The notes beneath the pieces are model-generated. The model was not told where the DNA came from and made no database searches. It saw nothing but the letters and a program-made list of their open reading frames with translations. Shown in pieces: positions 17,062 through 27,120 of a DNA stretch of 64,000 nucleotides. The position numbers and the translations under genes are program-made. Source of the stretch: Xanthobacter oligotrophicus (GTDB lineage: Bacteria; Pseudomonadota; Alphaproteobacteria; Rhizobiales; Xanthobacteraceae); contig NZ_VTTL01000006.1 of assembly GCF_008364685.1 (NCBI RefSeq), positions 186,001 through 250,000 of the forward strand, in the 5' to 3' direction. Numbering within the stretch: the stretch's first letter is position 1; every line of letters begins with the position of its first letter.

Positions 17062-18597
17062 ATGGCGATGGCTGGACCCGAGCGGGATACGGACCTCCAG
17101 CATGCCGCTGCGCCGCGCGACGAGGCCGATGGCGCCAGCGGCCAGCGGGGGCCGGTGGCGGCTGAAGCTCAGGCGCGCGCGGTGGAGGCCGGCGCGGTGG
17201 AGACGAAGGGTCCCGAGACGAAGGGTGCCGAGGCGAGCGTTGGGACGCCGGGTTCCCCCGCTTCCGGTTCGCCTCTGGCCGGTGGCCCAACACAGCAAGG
17301 CCCGCGCCGGCGGGCGCTCTTCCTCATGGCGGCGCTGGCGCTTGCCGCCGTCGCCGGCGTGGCGCTCGATGCGCTTGATCCGCTGCTCGCCGCGCTCATG
17401 GTGGCGCTGCTCGTGGCCCTCTTGTTCAGCCTGCCCGCGGCCCCCGCCGTCCCATCCCTTCCGGAGGCGCCGCCCATGCCCCCGCCGCCCGCGCCCCCGG
17501 TGCGCGGCGATGCGCAGGCGGCGGCGGTGGTGGCCGCCCTGCCGGAGCCGGCCCTGCTGCTGTCGGCCACGGGCGAAATCATCACCGCCAACGAGCGCTT
17601 CGCCCTCGCCATCGGGGCGACCCGCGTGGGCGATCCCCTGTCCTTCGTGGTGCGGGTGCCCGAGGTGCTGGACGCCGTGCGCGCCGCCGCCGAGGACGGC
17701 CTGCCGCGGCGGGTGGAGTTCGCCGAGCGCATCCCGCTCGATCGCTGGCTGGAGGCTCATGTGGTGCCGCTGCGGCTGGAGGCCCAGTCTGGCAACCGCT
17801 CCGGCGGCCGCCGGCCGACGGATGCGCCCGACGCGGTGCTGCTCACCTTCCGCGATCTCACCCAGCAGCGGCGGGTGGAGCAGATGCGGGCCGACTTCGT
17901 GGCCAATGCCAGCCACGAGCTGCGCACCCCGCTCGCCTCCCTGTCCGGCTTCATCGAGACCCTGCAAGGCCCGGCGCGCAATGACGCCCCGGCGCGCGAG
18001 CGCTTCCTCGCCATCATGGCGGCGCAGGCGCGGCGCATGTCGCGCCTCATCGATGACCTGCTCTCCCTGTCGCGCATCGAGCTGAACGCCCACGTGCGGC
18101 CGCAGACCAAGGTGGACCTCGCCGGCATCCTCGCCCATGTGTGCGACACCCTCTCCCCCCTCGCCAAGGATCGCGGCGTGGCGCTGGAGCAGGTGAAGGA
18201 TGCCGCGCCGCTGGAGGTGCTGGGCGACCGGGACGAGCTGATCCGCCTGTTCGAGAACCTGGTGGAGAACGCGCTGAAATACGGCGCCCCCGGCAAAAGG
18301 ATCGAGGTGCGCCTGTTCCGCGAGAACGGTACGGCGGTGGTGAGCATCCGCGATTTCGGCCCCGGCATCCCGCCCGAGCACCTGCCGCGCCTGACCGAGC
18401 GCTTCTACCGGGTGGACGTGGCGGCGAGCCGCGACCAGGGCGGTACGGGGCTGGGGCTCGCCATCGTCAAGCACATCGTGGCGCGCCATCGCGGTCGGCT
18501 GGGCATCGATAGCGTGCTGGGAGAAGGCGCAACCTTCAGCGTTCGCCTTGACGCTTTGCCGGGTCCGGAAAAAAATGGCGGGCCGACAGCCGTTTAG
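17062..18597 (+). CDS. phoR: phosphate regulon sensor histidine kinase PhoR
   Basis: A 511-residue membrane sensor kinase. An Ala/Gly/Thr-rich cytoplasmic N-terminus (about 1-85) precedes two hydrophobic segments (about 88-130), a Pro-rich linker, a PAS-like domain (about 150-255), a HisKA domain with the phosphorylated His285 in A-S-H-E-L-R-T-P, and a HATPase domain with N-box L-V-E-N-A-L-K-Y-G, G1 D-F-G-P-G-I-P and G2 G-G-T-G-L-G-L-A. It phosphorylates PhoB when phosphate is scarce, with PstSCAB and PhoU passing the signal. The ATG at 17,062 has AAAGAG upstream; 17,068 is an alternative. The unusually long low-complexity N-terminus is odd for PhoR. Confidence 0.92.
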   Translation: MAMAGPERDTDLQHAAAPRDEADGASGQRGPVAAEAQARAVEAGAVETKGPETKGAEASVGTPGSPASGSPLAGGPTQQGPRRRALFLMAALALAAVAGVALDALDPLLAALMVALLVALLFSLPAAPAVPSLPEAPPMPPPPAPPVRGDAQAAAVVAALPEPALLLSATGEIITANERFALAIGATRVGDPLSFVVRVPEVLDAVRAAAEDGLPRRVEFAERIPLDRWLEAHVVPLRLEAQSGNRSGGRRPTDAPDAVLLTFRDLTQQRRVEQMRADFVANASHELRTPLASLSGFIETLQGPARNDAPARERFLAIMAAQARRMSRLIDDLLSLSRIELNAHVRPQTKVDLAGILAHVCDTLSPLAKDRGVALEQVKDAAPLEVLGDRDELIRLFENLVENALKYGAPGKRIEVRLFRENGTAVVSIRDFGPGIPPEHLPRLTERFYRVDVAASRDQGGTGLGLAIVKHIVARHRGRLGIDSVLGEGATFSVRLDALPGPEKNGGPTAV

Positions 18598-18598
18598 C

Positions 18599-18627
18599 CT
18601 GTCATCTCCATGTCATGCGGTCGTCAT
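18599..18627 (+). promoter_or_regulatory. Pho box upstream of pstS (three repeats)
   Basis: CTGTCAT (18,599-18,605), ATGTCAT (18,610-18,616) and TCGTCAT (18,621-18,627) are spaced by exactly four bases, an 11-base period. This matches the PhoB consensus CTGTCAT-N4-CTGTCAT, with a third half-site. It starts immediately after the phoR stop and lies about 95 bases before pstS, so the pst operon has its own PhoB-activated promoter. Confidence 0.9.
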
Positions 18628-18720
18628 AGAACCTTGGCTGACCGGGGCTAAGAGTCCCGAGCCCAATGTTGCCCCGGCGTCAGGCCTGGACCGGCAACGG
18701 ATTTGGCAAGGAGAATTACC

Positions 18721-19761
18721 GTGAAGCTCACCACCGCTCTCGGCGCGATCGCCGTAGCCGGCACGCTGTTTTCTGGCAGCGCTCAGGCCGTCGACTTCAC
18801 CGGCGCTGGCGCGTCCTTCCCGGCCCCCGTCTACCAGGCCTGGGGCGCGAAGTTCAAAGAGAAGACCGGCAACACGCTGAACTACCAGTCCATCGGCTCC
18901 GGCGGTGGTCAGAACCAGATCATCAACCGCACCGTCGATTTCGGCGCCTCCGACGCCACCGTGCCCGGCGAGAAGCTCGCCTCCAACAACCTGCTCCAGT
19001 TCCCGACCGTGATCGGCTCGGTGGTGGCCACCGTCAATCTCGACGGCATCGTCACCAACCAGCTCAAGCTCACCGGCCCGGTGCTCGCCGACATCTACCT
19101 CGGCAAGATCACCAAGTGGAACGACAAGGCCATCGCTGACCTCAACCCCGGCGTGACCCTGCCGTCCTCCGCCGTTGTGCCGGTGTACCGCTCGGACTCC
19201 TCGGGCACGACCTCCATCTTCACCTCCTACCTGTCGGCGGTGAGCCCCGACTGGAAGTCCAAGGTCGGCTCCGCCACCTCGGTGCAGTGGCCCATCGGCG
19301 CGGGCGCCAAGGGCAATGAAGGCGTGACCGGCACGGTCAAGAACACCAAGGGCGGCATCGGCTACGTGGAGTTCATCTACGCCGCCGCCAACAAGCTCGT
19401 GGTGACCCAGCTGCAGAACAAGGCCGGCAAGTTCGTCAGCCCCGAGGTCGCCGGCTTCCAGGCCGCCGCCGCCTCCGCCGACTGGAAGGGCGCCAAGGAC
19501 TTCGCCGCTTCCATGATCGACGCCCCCGCCCCCGAGGCGTGGCCGATCGTCAGCCCCACCTACATCCTTCTGCCGAAGGACCCGAAGAACGTGGACGCCT
19601 CGCGCGTGACCATGGAGTTCTTCAAGTGGGCCTACACCAAGGAAGGCGCCGAGATCGCCGAGCAGCTGCACTACATCCCGCTTCCCGAGGCGGTGGTGAA
19701 GCAGGTTGAAGAAGCCTTCAAGAGCGAGATCAAGGGTCCGGACGGCAAGCCCGTCCTCTGA
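18721..19761 (+). CDS. pstS: phosphate ABC transporter substrate-binding protein PstS
   Basis: A 346-residue periplasmic phosphate-binding protein. The GTG at 18,721 has AAGGAG eight bases upstream and gives a good signal peptide ending S-A-Q-A; the earlier TTG at 18,703 would place the ribosome site inside the gene. The mature protein shows T-G-A-G-A-S-F-P-A-P-V-Y, the phosphate-contacting Q-S-I-G-S-G-G-G, D-F-G-A-S-D, and R-S-D-S-S-G-T-T. First gene of the pst operon under the Pho box. A hairpin after it probably lowers expression of the membrane components relative to this abundant protein. Confidence 0.96.
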   Translation: MKLTTALGAIAVAGTLFSGSAQAVDFTGAGASFPAPVYQAWGAKFKEKTGNTLNYQSIGSGGGQNQIINRTVDFGASDATVPGEKLASNNLLQFPTVIGSVVATVNLDGIVTNQLKLTGPVLADIYLGKITKWNDKAIADLNPGVTLPSSAVVPVYRSDSSGTTSIFTSYLSAVSPDWKSKVGSATSVQWPIGAGAKGNEGVTGTVKNTKGGIGYVEFIYAAANKLVVTQLQNKAGKFVSPEVAGFQAAAASADWKGAKDFAASMIDAPAPEAWPIVSPTYILLPKDPKNVDASRVTMEFFKWAYTKEGAEIAEQLHYIPLPEAVVKQVEEAFKSEIKGPDGKPVL

Positions 19762-19776
19762 TCCCGGCAATCATCT

Positions 19777-19807
19777 GCGCCGCCCCCACCGGGGCGGCGC
19801 TTCTTTC
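19777..19807 (+). terminator. hairpin between pstS and pstC
   Basis: GCGCCGCCCC pairs with GGGGCGGCGC around a CAC loop and is followed by TTCTTTC. In an operon this most likely acts as a partial terminator or 3'-end stabiliser, raising PstS over PstCAB. Confidence 0.75.
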
Positions 19808-19938
19808 ATGGCAGGGGTGCGCGTTTCCTTCCGCCGTGGGGCGGGCGGCGGCACTCAGATGACGGGCGGCGCGAGAGCGCGTGCAGCCCTGGCTTCGGAT
19901 CAGGCCGCCGGCAGCGGCGCGCGGGGGACAGGCATCCA

Positions 19939-20916
19939 ATGGACGCGACGGTGGATAGCATGGGGTCTGGATCGGTCCAGCCCATCACCAAGGCGAAGGC
20001 GACCGGCCGGATCTCCGACCCGATCTTCGTCGGCCTCTTGTGGGCGAGCGGCATTTTCGTCCTCGTCCTGCTCGGCCTGATCATCGCCGAGCTGTTCCAG
20101 GGCGGACTGCCGGCGCTGAAGCATTTCGGGCTCGACTTCATCTGGTCGCCCGCGTGGAACCCGGTGACCGAGAATTTCGGCGCCCTGGTGATGATCTACG
20201 GCACGCTGTTCAGCGCCATCATCGCCGTGGTGGTGGCCCTGCCTTTGTCCTTCGGCATCGCCTTCTTCCTCACCGAGATCGCGCCCCAGCCGCTGAAGCG
20301 GCCCATCGGCGTCGCGGTGCAGTTGCTCGCCGCCGTGCCCTCCATCATCTACGGCATGTGGGGCTTCTTCGTCATCGTCCCGCTGATGGCCGCCTATGTG
20401 CAGCCGCCGATCATCGACACCATCGGCAACCTGCCGGTCATCGGCGCCCTGTTCGCCGGCCCGCCGCTGGGCTCGGGCATGTTCACCGCCGGCCTCATCC
20501 TCGCGGTGATGATCCTGCCCTTCATCACCGCCATGTTCGTGGAGACGCTGGAATCGGTTCCGCCCATGCTGAAGGAATCCGCCTACGGCATCGGCGCCAC
20601 CACCTACGAGGTCTACAAGAACGTCTCGGTTCCCTACGGCAAGACGGCCATGGTGGGCGCCATCATGCTGGGCCTCGGCCGCGCCCTGGGCGAGACCATG
20701 GCGGTCACCTTCGTCATCGGCAACGCGACGCGCATGTCGGCCTCCCTGTTCGCGCCCGGAGCCACCATCGCCTCCACCATCGCCAACGAGTTCCCGGAAG
20801 CGGCGATCGGGTCCCTGAAGCTGACCTCGCTGCTGCAGCTCGGCTTCATCCTGTTCGTCATCTCATTCATTGTGCTGGCTCTGTCCCGGGCGCTCGTGCG
20901 CTCGCGGCTCGACTGA
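19939..20916 (+). CDS. pstC: phosphate ABC transporter permease PstC
   Basis: A 325-residue inner-membrane permease with six predicted membrane segments starting near residue 30. The PstC signatures A-V-P-S-I-I-Y-G-M-W-G-F and the ABC-contact EAA loop (V-P-Y-G-K-T-A-M-V-G-A, then G-R-A-L-G-E-T-M-A-V) are present. With PstA it forms the phosphate channel. The pstA start follows 18 bases after the stop. Confidence 0.95.
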   Translation: MDATVDSMGSGSVQPITKAKATGRISDPIFVGLLWASGIFVLVLLGLIIAELFQGGLPALKHFGLDFIWSPAWNPVTENFGALVMIYGTLFSAIIAVVVALPLSFGIAFFLTEIAPQPLKRPIGVAVQLLAAVPSIIYGMWGFFVIVPLMAAYVQPPIIDTIGNLPVIGALFAGPPLGSGMFTAGLILAVMILPFITAMFVETLESVPPMLKESAYGIGATTYEVYKNVSVPYGKTAMVGAIMLGLGRALGETMAVTFVIGNATRMSASLFAPGATIASTIANEFPEAAIGSLKLTSLLQLGFILFVISFIVLALSRALVRSRLD

Positions 20917-20934
20917 TCCAAGGAGCAGGCAATC

Positions 20935-21768
20935 ATGGCCTCCCTCGCCGCGCGCCGCGCCAAGGACACCACCATCAAGGCGATCTCGACGGGCTTTGCC
21001 GTCCTCGCCATCTTCCTGCTGGGCTGGATCCTGTGGACCCTGCTCTCCCGCGGGCTGCCCGCCCTCGGCCTCAACGTGTTCACGCAGGTCACCAAGCCGC
21101 CGGGCCAGAGCGGCGGCCTTTTGAACGCCATCGTCGGCTCGCTGATCCAGATCGGCATCGCCCTCGTCATCGGCGGGCCCATCGGCATCTTCTGCGGCAC
21201 CTTCCTCGCCGAGAACGGCAAGGGCACGAAGATCGGCGCCGCCGCCCGCTTCGTGAACGACATCCTGCTGTCGGCCCCTTCCATCCTGGTGGGCCTGTTC
21301 ATCTATACCCTGCTGGTGGTGCCGTTCGGCGGCTTCTCCGGCTGGGCCGGCTCGCTGGCGCTGGCCATCCTGGTGATCCCGGTGATCGTGCGCACCACCG
21401 AGGACATGCTGAACCTCGTTCCCGTGGGCCTGCGCGAGGCCGCCTTTGCGCTGGGCGCGCCGCAGTGGAAGGTGGTCATGTTCATCACCTGGCGCGCGGC
21501 GCGGGCGGGCATCGTCACCGGCATCCTGCTCGCCATCGCCCGCGCGGCCGGCGAGACGGCGCCGCTGCTGTTCACCTCGCTCGGCAACAACGCTTTGTCG
21601 ACCGACCTGTCGAAGCCCATGGCGAGCCTGCCCATCGCCATCTACCAGTTTGCCGGCAGCCCGTTCGACGACTGGGTCTCCCTCGCCTGGGCCGGGGCGC
21701 TGCTCATCACCGTGGGCGTGCTCGTGCTCAACGTGGCGTCCCGCCTGTTCCTCGCGCGGAGCCATTAG
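20935..21768 (+). CDS. pstA: phosphate ABC transporter permease PstA
   Basis: A 277-residue inner-membrane permease with six predicted membrane segments. It has the PstA-type loop around A-P-S-I-L-V-G-L-F-I-Y and the EAA motif A-R-A-G-I-V-T-G-I-L-L-A-I-A-R-A-A-G-E-T. CAAGGAGCAGG precedes the ATG. It pairs with PstC; tight spacing shows one operon. Confidence 0.95.
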   Translation: MASLAARRAKDTTIKAISTGFAVLAIFLLGWILWTLLSRGLPALGLNVFTQVTKPPGQSGGLLNAIVGSLIQIGIALVIGGPIGIFCGTFLAENGKGTKIGAAARFVNDILLSAPSILVGLFIYTLLVVPFGGFSGWAGSLALAILVIPVIVRTTEDMLNLVPVGLREAAFALGAPQWKVVMFITWRAARAGIVTGILLAIARAAGETAPLLFTSLGNNALSTDLSKPMASLPIAIYQFAGSPFDDWVSLAWAGALLITVGVLVLNVASRLFLARSH

Positions 21769-21832
21769 GCCCGCCCATTAGGCTCCCGCGCACCCGAACC
21801 CTTCCGAATTCATCCTCCGAAGCGAGGCCAAA

Positions 21833-22657
<825 letters not shown>

Positions 22658-22717
22658 AGGCTCAAGCGGCCTTGCGGGTCTTTCCGTCACAAGGTCGCTT
22701 CCTATTTTTGCTTTAGC

Positions 22718-22761
22718 GCATTTTCGTCACGCGAACCGGTGTCCACTTCGCTGGAAAATGC
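22718..22761. repeat. REP-like palindromic element between pstB and phoU
   Basis: GCATTTT and AAAATGC arms enclose CACGCGAACCGGTGTCCACT, nearly the same core as the element at 12,477-12,520. It ends only a few bases before the phoU ribosome-binding site, so a hairpin here could influence phoU translation or stabilise the upstream pst message. Confidence 0.8.
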
Positions 22762-22779
22762 TTGAAAAGGATCATTCCG

Positions 22780-23508
22780 ATGCCGGAGCATACCGTTTCG
22801 TCCTTCGACCAGGAGTTGAAGGAAATCGGCCGCAAGGTGGTGGAGATGGGCGGCCTCGCCGAGCGGCTGGTGGCCGACGGCGTTTCCTCGCTCATCAAGC
22901 GTGACGGCGCCCTGGCCCAGAAGGTGGTGCTGCTCGACAGCACCGTGGACCAGATGCAGCGCGAGATCGAGGATCGCGCCATCCTCGTCATCGCCAAGCG
23001 CCAGCCGGTGGCCAACGACCTGCGGGAGATCGTGTCGGCGATCCGCATCGCCAACGACCTCGAGCGCATCGGCGATCTGGCCAAGAACGTGGGCAAGCGC
23101 GTCATCGCCATCGAGGGTGAGTATCATCCGGCCAAGCTCGTGCGGGGCGTGGAGCACATCTCCGACCTGGTGCTGGAGCAGCTGAAGGAAGTGCTCGACG
23201 CCTACGCCGCCCGTAACGAGGCCAAGGCGGTGGAAGTGTGGGGCCGCGACGGCGCCATCGACACCATGTACACATCCCTGTTCCGCGAGCTCCTCACCTA
23301 TATGATGGAGGATCCGCGCAACATCTCCGTGTGCACGCACCTGTTGTTCTGCGCGAAGAACATCGAGCGCATCGGCGACCACGCGACCAATGTCGCGGAG
23401 ATCGTCTATTATATGGTCACCGGCCAGAACCTGCCGGAGAGCCGCCCCAAGGCGGATGCCTCCAGCGAGACCACCCTGGCTTTTCCGGGACGTTCCGCCC
23501 AGGCCTGA
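22780..23508 (+). CDS. phoU: phosphate signalling complex protein PhoU
   Basis: A 242-residue all-helical protein made of two PhoU repeats, with the metal-binding acidic/His clusters around E-I-V-S-A-I-R-I-A-N-D-L-E-R-I-G-D and, in the second repeat, N-I-E-R-I-G-D-H-A-T-N. It acts in the cytoplasm between PstB and PhoR to keep the regulon off when phosphate is plentiful. The ATG at 22,780 with AAGGA eight bases upstream is preferred to the TTG at 22,762. Confidence 0.96.
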   Translation: MPEHTVSSFDQELKEIGRKVVEMGGLAERLVADGVSSLIKRDGALAQKVVLLDSTVDQMQREIEDRAILVIAKRQPVANDLREIVSAIRIANDLERIGDLAKNVGKRVIAIEGEYHPAKLVRGVEHISDLVLEQLKEVLDAYAARNEAKAVEVWGRDGAIDTMYTSLFRELLTYMMEDPRNISVCTHLLFCAKNIERIGDHATNVAEIVYYMVTGQNLPESRPKADASSETTLAFPGRSAQA

Positions 23509-23590
23509 GGACTGGTCCTGAGCGGACGTGATGGCTGATCCCGGTCCATCCGGGCCGGGCGGCCGCAGTAGTCAAGACGGGTGATAGACA

Positions 23591-24292
23591 GTGCCGGCGC
23601 ATATTCTGATCGTCGAGGACGAGGAGCCCCTGACCCTCCTGCTCCGCTACAATTTGGAGTCGGAGGGCTACGGCGTGGAGAGCGTCGGCCGTGGCGACGA
23701 GGCCGAGACGCGGCTGCGCGAGAGCGTGCCTGATCTCGTCATCCTCGACTGGATGCTGCCGGGCCTGTCCGGCATCGAGCTGTGCCGGCGCCTGCGCACC
23801 CGTCCGGAGACCGAGCGCCTGCCCGTCATCATGCTCACCGCCCGCGGTGAGGAGACCGAGCGCGTGCGCGGCCTTGCCACCGGCGCCGACGATTATGTGG
23901 TGAAGCCGTTCTCGGTGCCCGAGCTGCTTGCCCGCGTGCGCGCCCTGCTGCGCCGGGCCAAGCCCGAGCACGTGGCCACCCTGCTGCGCGCCGGCGACAT
24001 CGAGCTGGACCGGGAGACCCACCGGGTCCACCGCGCCGGCCGCGAGGTGCATCTGGGCCCCACCGAGTTCCGCCTGCTGGAATTCCTGATGCAGAGCCCC
24101 GGCCGCGTGTTCTCTCGGGAGCAACTGCTCGACGGGGTGTGGGGCCAGGACGTCTATATCGACGAGCGCACGGTGGACGTGCATGTGGGTCGCCTGCGCA
24201 AGGCCATCAACCGCGGCCGCCAGTCCGATCCCATCCGCACCGTGCGCGGGGCGGGCTATTCCTTCAACGAGATGTTCGCCCGCTCCCATTGA
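23591..24292 (+). CDS. phoB: phosphate regulon response regulator PhoB
   Basis: A 233-residue OmpR/PhoB-type regulator. The receiver domain (about 4-118) has the acidic pair near residues 10-12, the phosphorylated Asp53 in L-D-W-M-L-P-G and Lys105 in V-V-K-P-F. The winged-helix DNA-binding domain spans about 132-230, with V-D-V-H-V-G-R-L-R-K-A-I. The start is GTG. PhoB binds the Pho box found before pstS. Last gene of the phosphate cluster. Confidence 0.96.
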   Translation: MPAHILIVEDEEPLTLLLRYNLESEGYGVESVGRGDEAETRLRESVPDLVILDWMLPGLSGIELCRRLRTRPETERLPVIMLTARGEETERVRGLATGADDYVVKPFSVPELLARVRALLRRAKPEHVATLLRAGDIELDRETHRVHRAGREVHLGPTEFRLLEFLMQSPGRVFSREQLLDGVWGQDVYIDERTVDVHVGRLRKAINRGRQSDPIRTVRGAGYSFNEMFARSH

Positions 24293-24339
24293 GGCTTGGG
24301 GGAGCTTGGGGGACGAAGCGGCCTTGGGAGCCCGAAAGG

Positions 24340-25692
24340 CTAACCCGAGCGCACCCCGATCAGCCCCAGCACCTGCCGGGCCGCCCGCTCGCCCGACAGC
24401 CAGGCGCCGCCCACCGTGCCCCACAGGGTCTCGTGGGCATGCTCGCCGGCGAACACCATGCGGCCGCCCACAGTCTCGATGAAGGCGCGGCGCATATTGC
24501 CGTAGCCGGGCAGGGCGCAGGAGAAGGCGCCGAGCGCATAGGGCTCCTTGCTCCAGCGCGTGGCGTGCACCTTGCCCATCCGCACCGCCGTGTCGGCGCC
24601 GAATTCCCGCGTCAGTGCCTCCTTCGCGAAGGCTGCCGCCGCCTCGGGCGCGGCGTTGGCAAGGCCCGCCGCGGTGTCGCCGGCTACGTCCAGCGTATAG
24701 AGGTCGGTGCCGCCGATGCGGGCGCGCATCATGTAGGCGCGCGGGCCGTCCGCCTTGAAATAGACGGTCTCGTCCGCCGCGAAGCCGGCCGGGTTACGTG
24801 GCAGGCGGAATGCGATGTGGTCGTAGGCGCCCAGGGTGATCTTCTCCACCGCCATGCGATAGCGCGGCTGGAGGTTGGGCAGGATGCGCAGCCGGCCGTT
24901 GGCGATCACGCTCGGCGGCACAGCGACGATGACCGAGCGCCCCTGAAGGGTACCCTTGTTGGTCTGCACGGTGACGAAGCGGCCGCTCAGCTCCACGCTG
25001 CGGGCCACCGTCTCCAGCCGCACCGTCAGCGGACGCGCCAGCTGGGCCACCAGCGTGCCGATGCCCTGGCGGCAGATTTCCTCGCCCTCGCGCTCTTCGG
25101 CGCGGGCGAAATCCACGGTGGAGACCTGGTCGAGGTCCTTGGCGCAATCGATGGGCCCGACCACGAAGCGGGCGGTCGGCCCCCACGGGCCGAGGTCGGG
25201 CAGGGCGCGGGCGGCGGGCATGTCGCGGCCGGCATCGCCGGCGGCGCCGATGGCGCGTTCGGCGCGGCGCACCGTGGCGACGAAGGCCTCATAATCCGTG
25301 TCGCGGGCCTCGCGCCCGTTCACATAGAGCCGTCCGCCCTCGGGGGCGCGGGTGATGTCCAGCCCTTCCGCCCGGCCATAGGCCGCCATGGGGCGGGCCG
25401 CCGGCATGTTCAGCCGCGCCGCGCCGAGGTCGAGGGGCACGCCGAACACAGCGGTGTCGGTGACGGTGCGCCCGCCCACCCGGTTCGTCGCCTCGATCAG
25501 CACATAGGAGCGCCCCGCCTCGGCGATGCGGCGGGCGGCGGAGATGCCGGCGGCACCGGCGCCGATGATGATGACATCCGCCTCGCCCTGCTGGCCAAGC
25601 GCGCGGGTGACGCCCAATGGCAGGGCGCCGAGGGCGGCGCCTCCGGCAAGGAAGGCACGGCGGGTGAGGGGGAAAAGGCGCGGATCGGTCAC
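24340..25692 (-). CDS. Tat-exported FAD-dependent amine oxidase (copy B)
   Basis: A 450-residue flavin monoamine-oxidase-family protein. It begins with a twin-arginine signal (T-R-R-A-F-L-A-G-G at residues 10-18, then an Ala/Leu stretch), so it is probably exported folded to the periplasm. The Rossmann FAD site V-I-I-I-G-A-G-A-A-G follows, with R-V-G-G-R-T shortly after and the C-terminal A-G-E-H-A-H-E-T-L-W-G-T-V-G-G-A FAD motif. The substrate is not readable. It is a clear paralogue of the next gene upstream in the transcript and is 105 bases from it, suggesting tandem duplication in one operon. Confidence 0.85.
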   Translation of the reverse strand: MTDPRLFPLTRRAFLAGGAALGALPLGVTRALGQQGEADVIIIGAGAAGISAARRIAEAGRSYVLIEATNRVGGRTVTDTAVFGVPLDLGAARLNMPAARPMAAYGRAEGLDITRAPEGGRLYVNGREARDTDYEAFVATVRRAERAIGAAGDAGRDMPAARALPDLGPWGPTARFVVGPIDCAKDLDQVSTVDFARAEEREGEEICRQGIGTLVAQLARPLTVRLETVARSVELSGRFVTVQTNKGTLQGRSVIVAVPPSVIANGRLRILPNLQPRYRMAVEKITLGAYDHIAFRLPRNPAGFAADETVYFKADGPRAYMMRARIGGTDLYTLDVAGDTAAGLANAAPEAAAAFAKEALTREFGADTAVRMGKVHATRWSKEPYALGAFSCALPGYGNMRRAFIETVGGRMVFAGEHAHETLWGTVGGAWLSGERAARQVLGLIGVRSG

Positions 25693-25797
25693 GGGCCGGA
25701 CGCTAGCATGGCCCGCGCGCGCGGGGGAGGGGGCGAGGAGAGAAGAGGGGGCGCCGCGCCACCGGCTCGTCCCGGTGATCGGCCGGGGCGCCGCCTG

Positions 25798-27120
25798 CTA
25801 CTCCAGCACGCCCAGCGCCTGCCGGGCCGCCCGCTCGCCGGAGAGCCAGGCGCCGCCGACGGAGCCCCACAGGGTTTCATGGGCGTGTTCCCCCGCGAAG
25901 ACCAGGCGGTCGGAGACGATCTCCATGAAGGCCTGGCGCATGTGGGCGTAGCCGGGCAGGGCGCAGGTGAAGGCGCCCAGCGCCCATGGCTCGCGGCTCC
26001 AGCGGGTGGCGTGCACCTTGCCGACCCGCGCCGCCGTGCGGGCGCCGAACTCATGGGTCAGCGCCTCCATGAGGAAGGCGCGTGCCGCCTCCGGCGGGCC
26101 GTTGGCAAGATCCTCGGCGATGGCGCCGGCCACCTCCAGGCTGTTGAGGCTGCCGCCGTTGATGCGCGCCAGCAGGCCGTAGGCCCGTGGCCCCTCCACC
26201 TTGAAATAGATGAGTTCGTCCACCTTCAGCCCGGCGGGGTTGCCCGGCAGGTCGAAGGCGATGTGGTCGTAGGTGCCGAGGGTGATGGTCTCCACGGCGG
26301 TGTGGTAGCGCTCCGGCAGGCGCGGCAGGATGCGCAGCTTGCCGGCGGCGATCACGCTGGGCGGCACGGCGATGATGACCACGCGGCCCTTGAGCGTTCC
26401 GCGATCGGTGGCGACGGATACCAGGCGCCCGCCGAGGTCCACCGTCCGGGCGGCAGTGCCAAGGCGGACGCTGAGCGGCGCGGCGAGTTTCGCCACCAGT
26501 GTGCCGAAGCCCTGCCGGCAGAATTCGTCCTCGTCCTTCTCTTCGGACCTTGAAAAATCCACGGTTGAGACCTGGTCCAGCTCCTTGGCGCAGGAGAACG
26601 GTCCCAGCGCGAACCGGACGCTTTCCCCCCACTCGCCGAGGTTGGGCAGCGCGCGGGCGGCGGCGACATCCCGCCCGGCCTCGCCGGTGGCGACGATGGC
26701 GCGCTCGCCCCGCTTCACCGCGGCGAAGAAGGAGTCATGATCGGTATCGCTCGCCTCGACGCCATCCATGAAGAACCGGCCGTTGTCGGGCGCGGGATAG
26801 ATGTCGAGGCCCGCCGCGCGCCCGAAGGCGGACAGGGGATGAAGGCTTGCGGTGTGAATCCAGTGGGCGCCCACATCGAACGGGACGCCGAAGATCGTCG
26901 TGTCGGTGAAGGCGCGTCCGCCCACCCGGCCGGAGGCCTCGATCAGCGCATAGCTGCGCCCGGCCTCGGCGATGCGGCGGGCCGCGGCGATACCCGCCGC
27001 GCCGGCGCCGATGATGATGACGTCGCTCTCCGACGCCTGCCCCAGGGCGGCATAGGGACCGGCAAGGGGCACCGCGGCCAGCGCGGCCCCTCGGGCGAGC
27101 AATTTGCGGCGGTTCATCAC
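25798..27120 (-). CDS. Tat-exported FAD-dependent amine oxidase (copy A)
   Basis: A 440-residue paralogue of the following gene with the same motifs: N-R-R-K-L-L-A-R-G near the start (Tat-like), V-I-I-I-G-A-G-A-A-G, G-R-V-G-G-R-A and the C-terminal A-G-E-H-A-H-E-T-L-W-G. Shared segments such as C-A-K-E/D-L-D-Q-V-S-T-V-D-F and the same overall length point to duplication rather than separate acquisition. Probable periplasmic amine or amino-acid oxidase; substrate unknown. Confidence 0.85.
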   Translation of the reverse strand: MMNRRKLLARGAALAAVPLAGPYAALGQASESDVIIIGAGAAGIAAARRIAEAGRSYALIEASGRVGGRAFTDTTIFGVPFDVGAHWIHTASLHPLSAFGRAAGLDIYPAPDNGRFFMDGVEASDTDHDSFFAAVKRGERAIVATGEAGRDVAAARALPNLGEWGESVRFALGPFSCAKELDQVSTVDFSRSEEKDEDEFCRQGFGTLVAKLAAPLSVRLGTAARTVDLGGRLVSVATDRGTLKGRVVIIAVPPSVIAAGKLRILPRLPERYHTAVETITLGTYDHIAFDLPGNPAGLKVDELIYFKVEGPRAYGLLARINGGSLNSLEVAGAIAEDLANGPPEAARAFLMEALTHEFGARTAARVGKVHATRWSREPWALGAFTCALPGYAHMRQAFMEIVSDRLVFAGEHAHETLWGSVGGAWLSGERAARQALGVLE

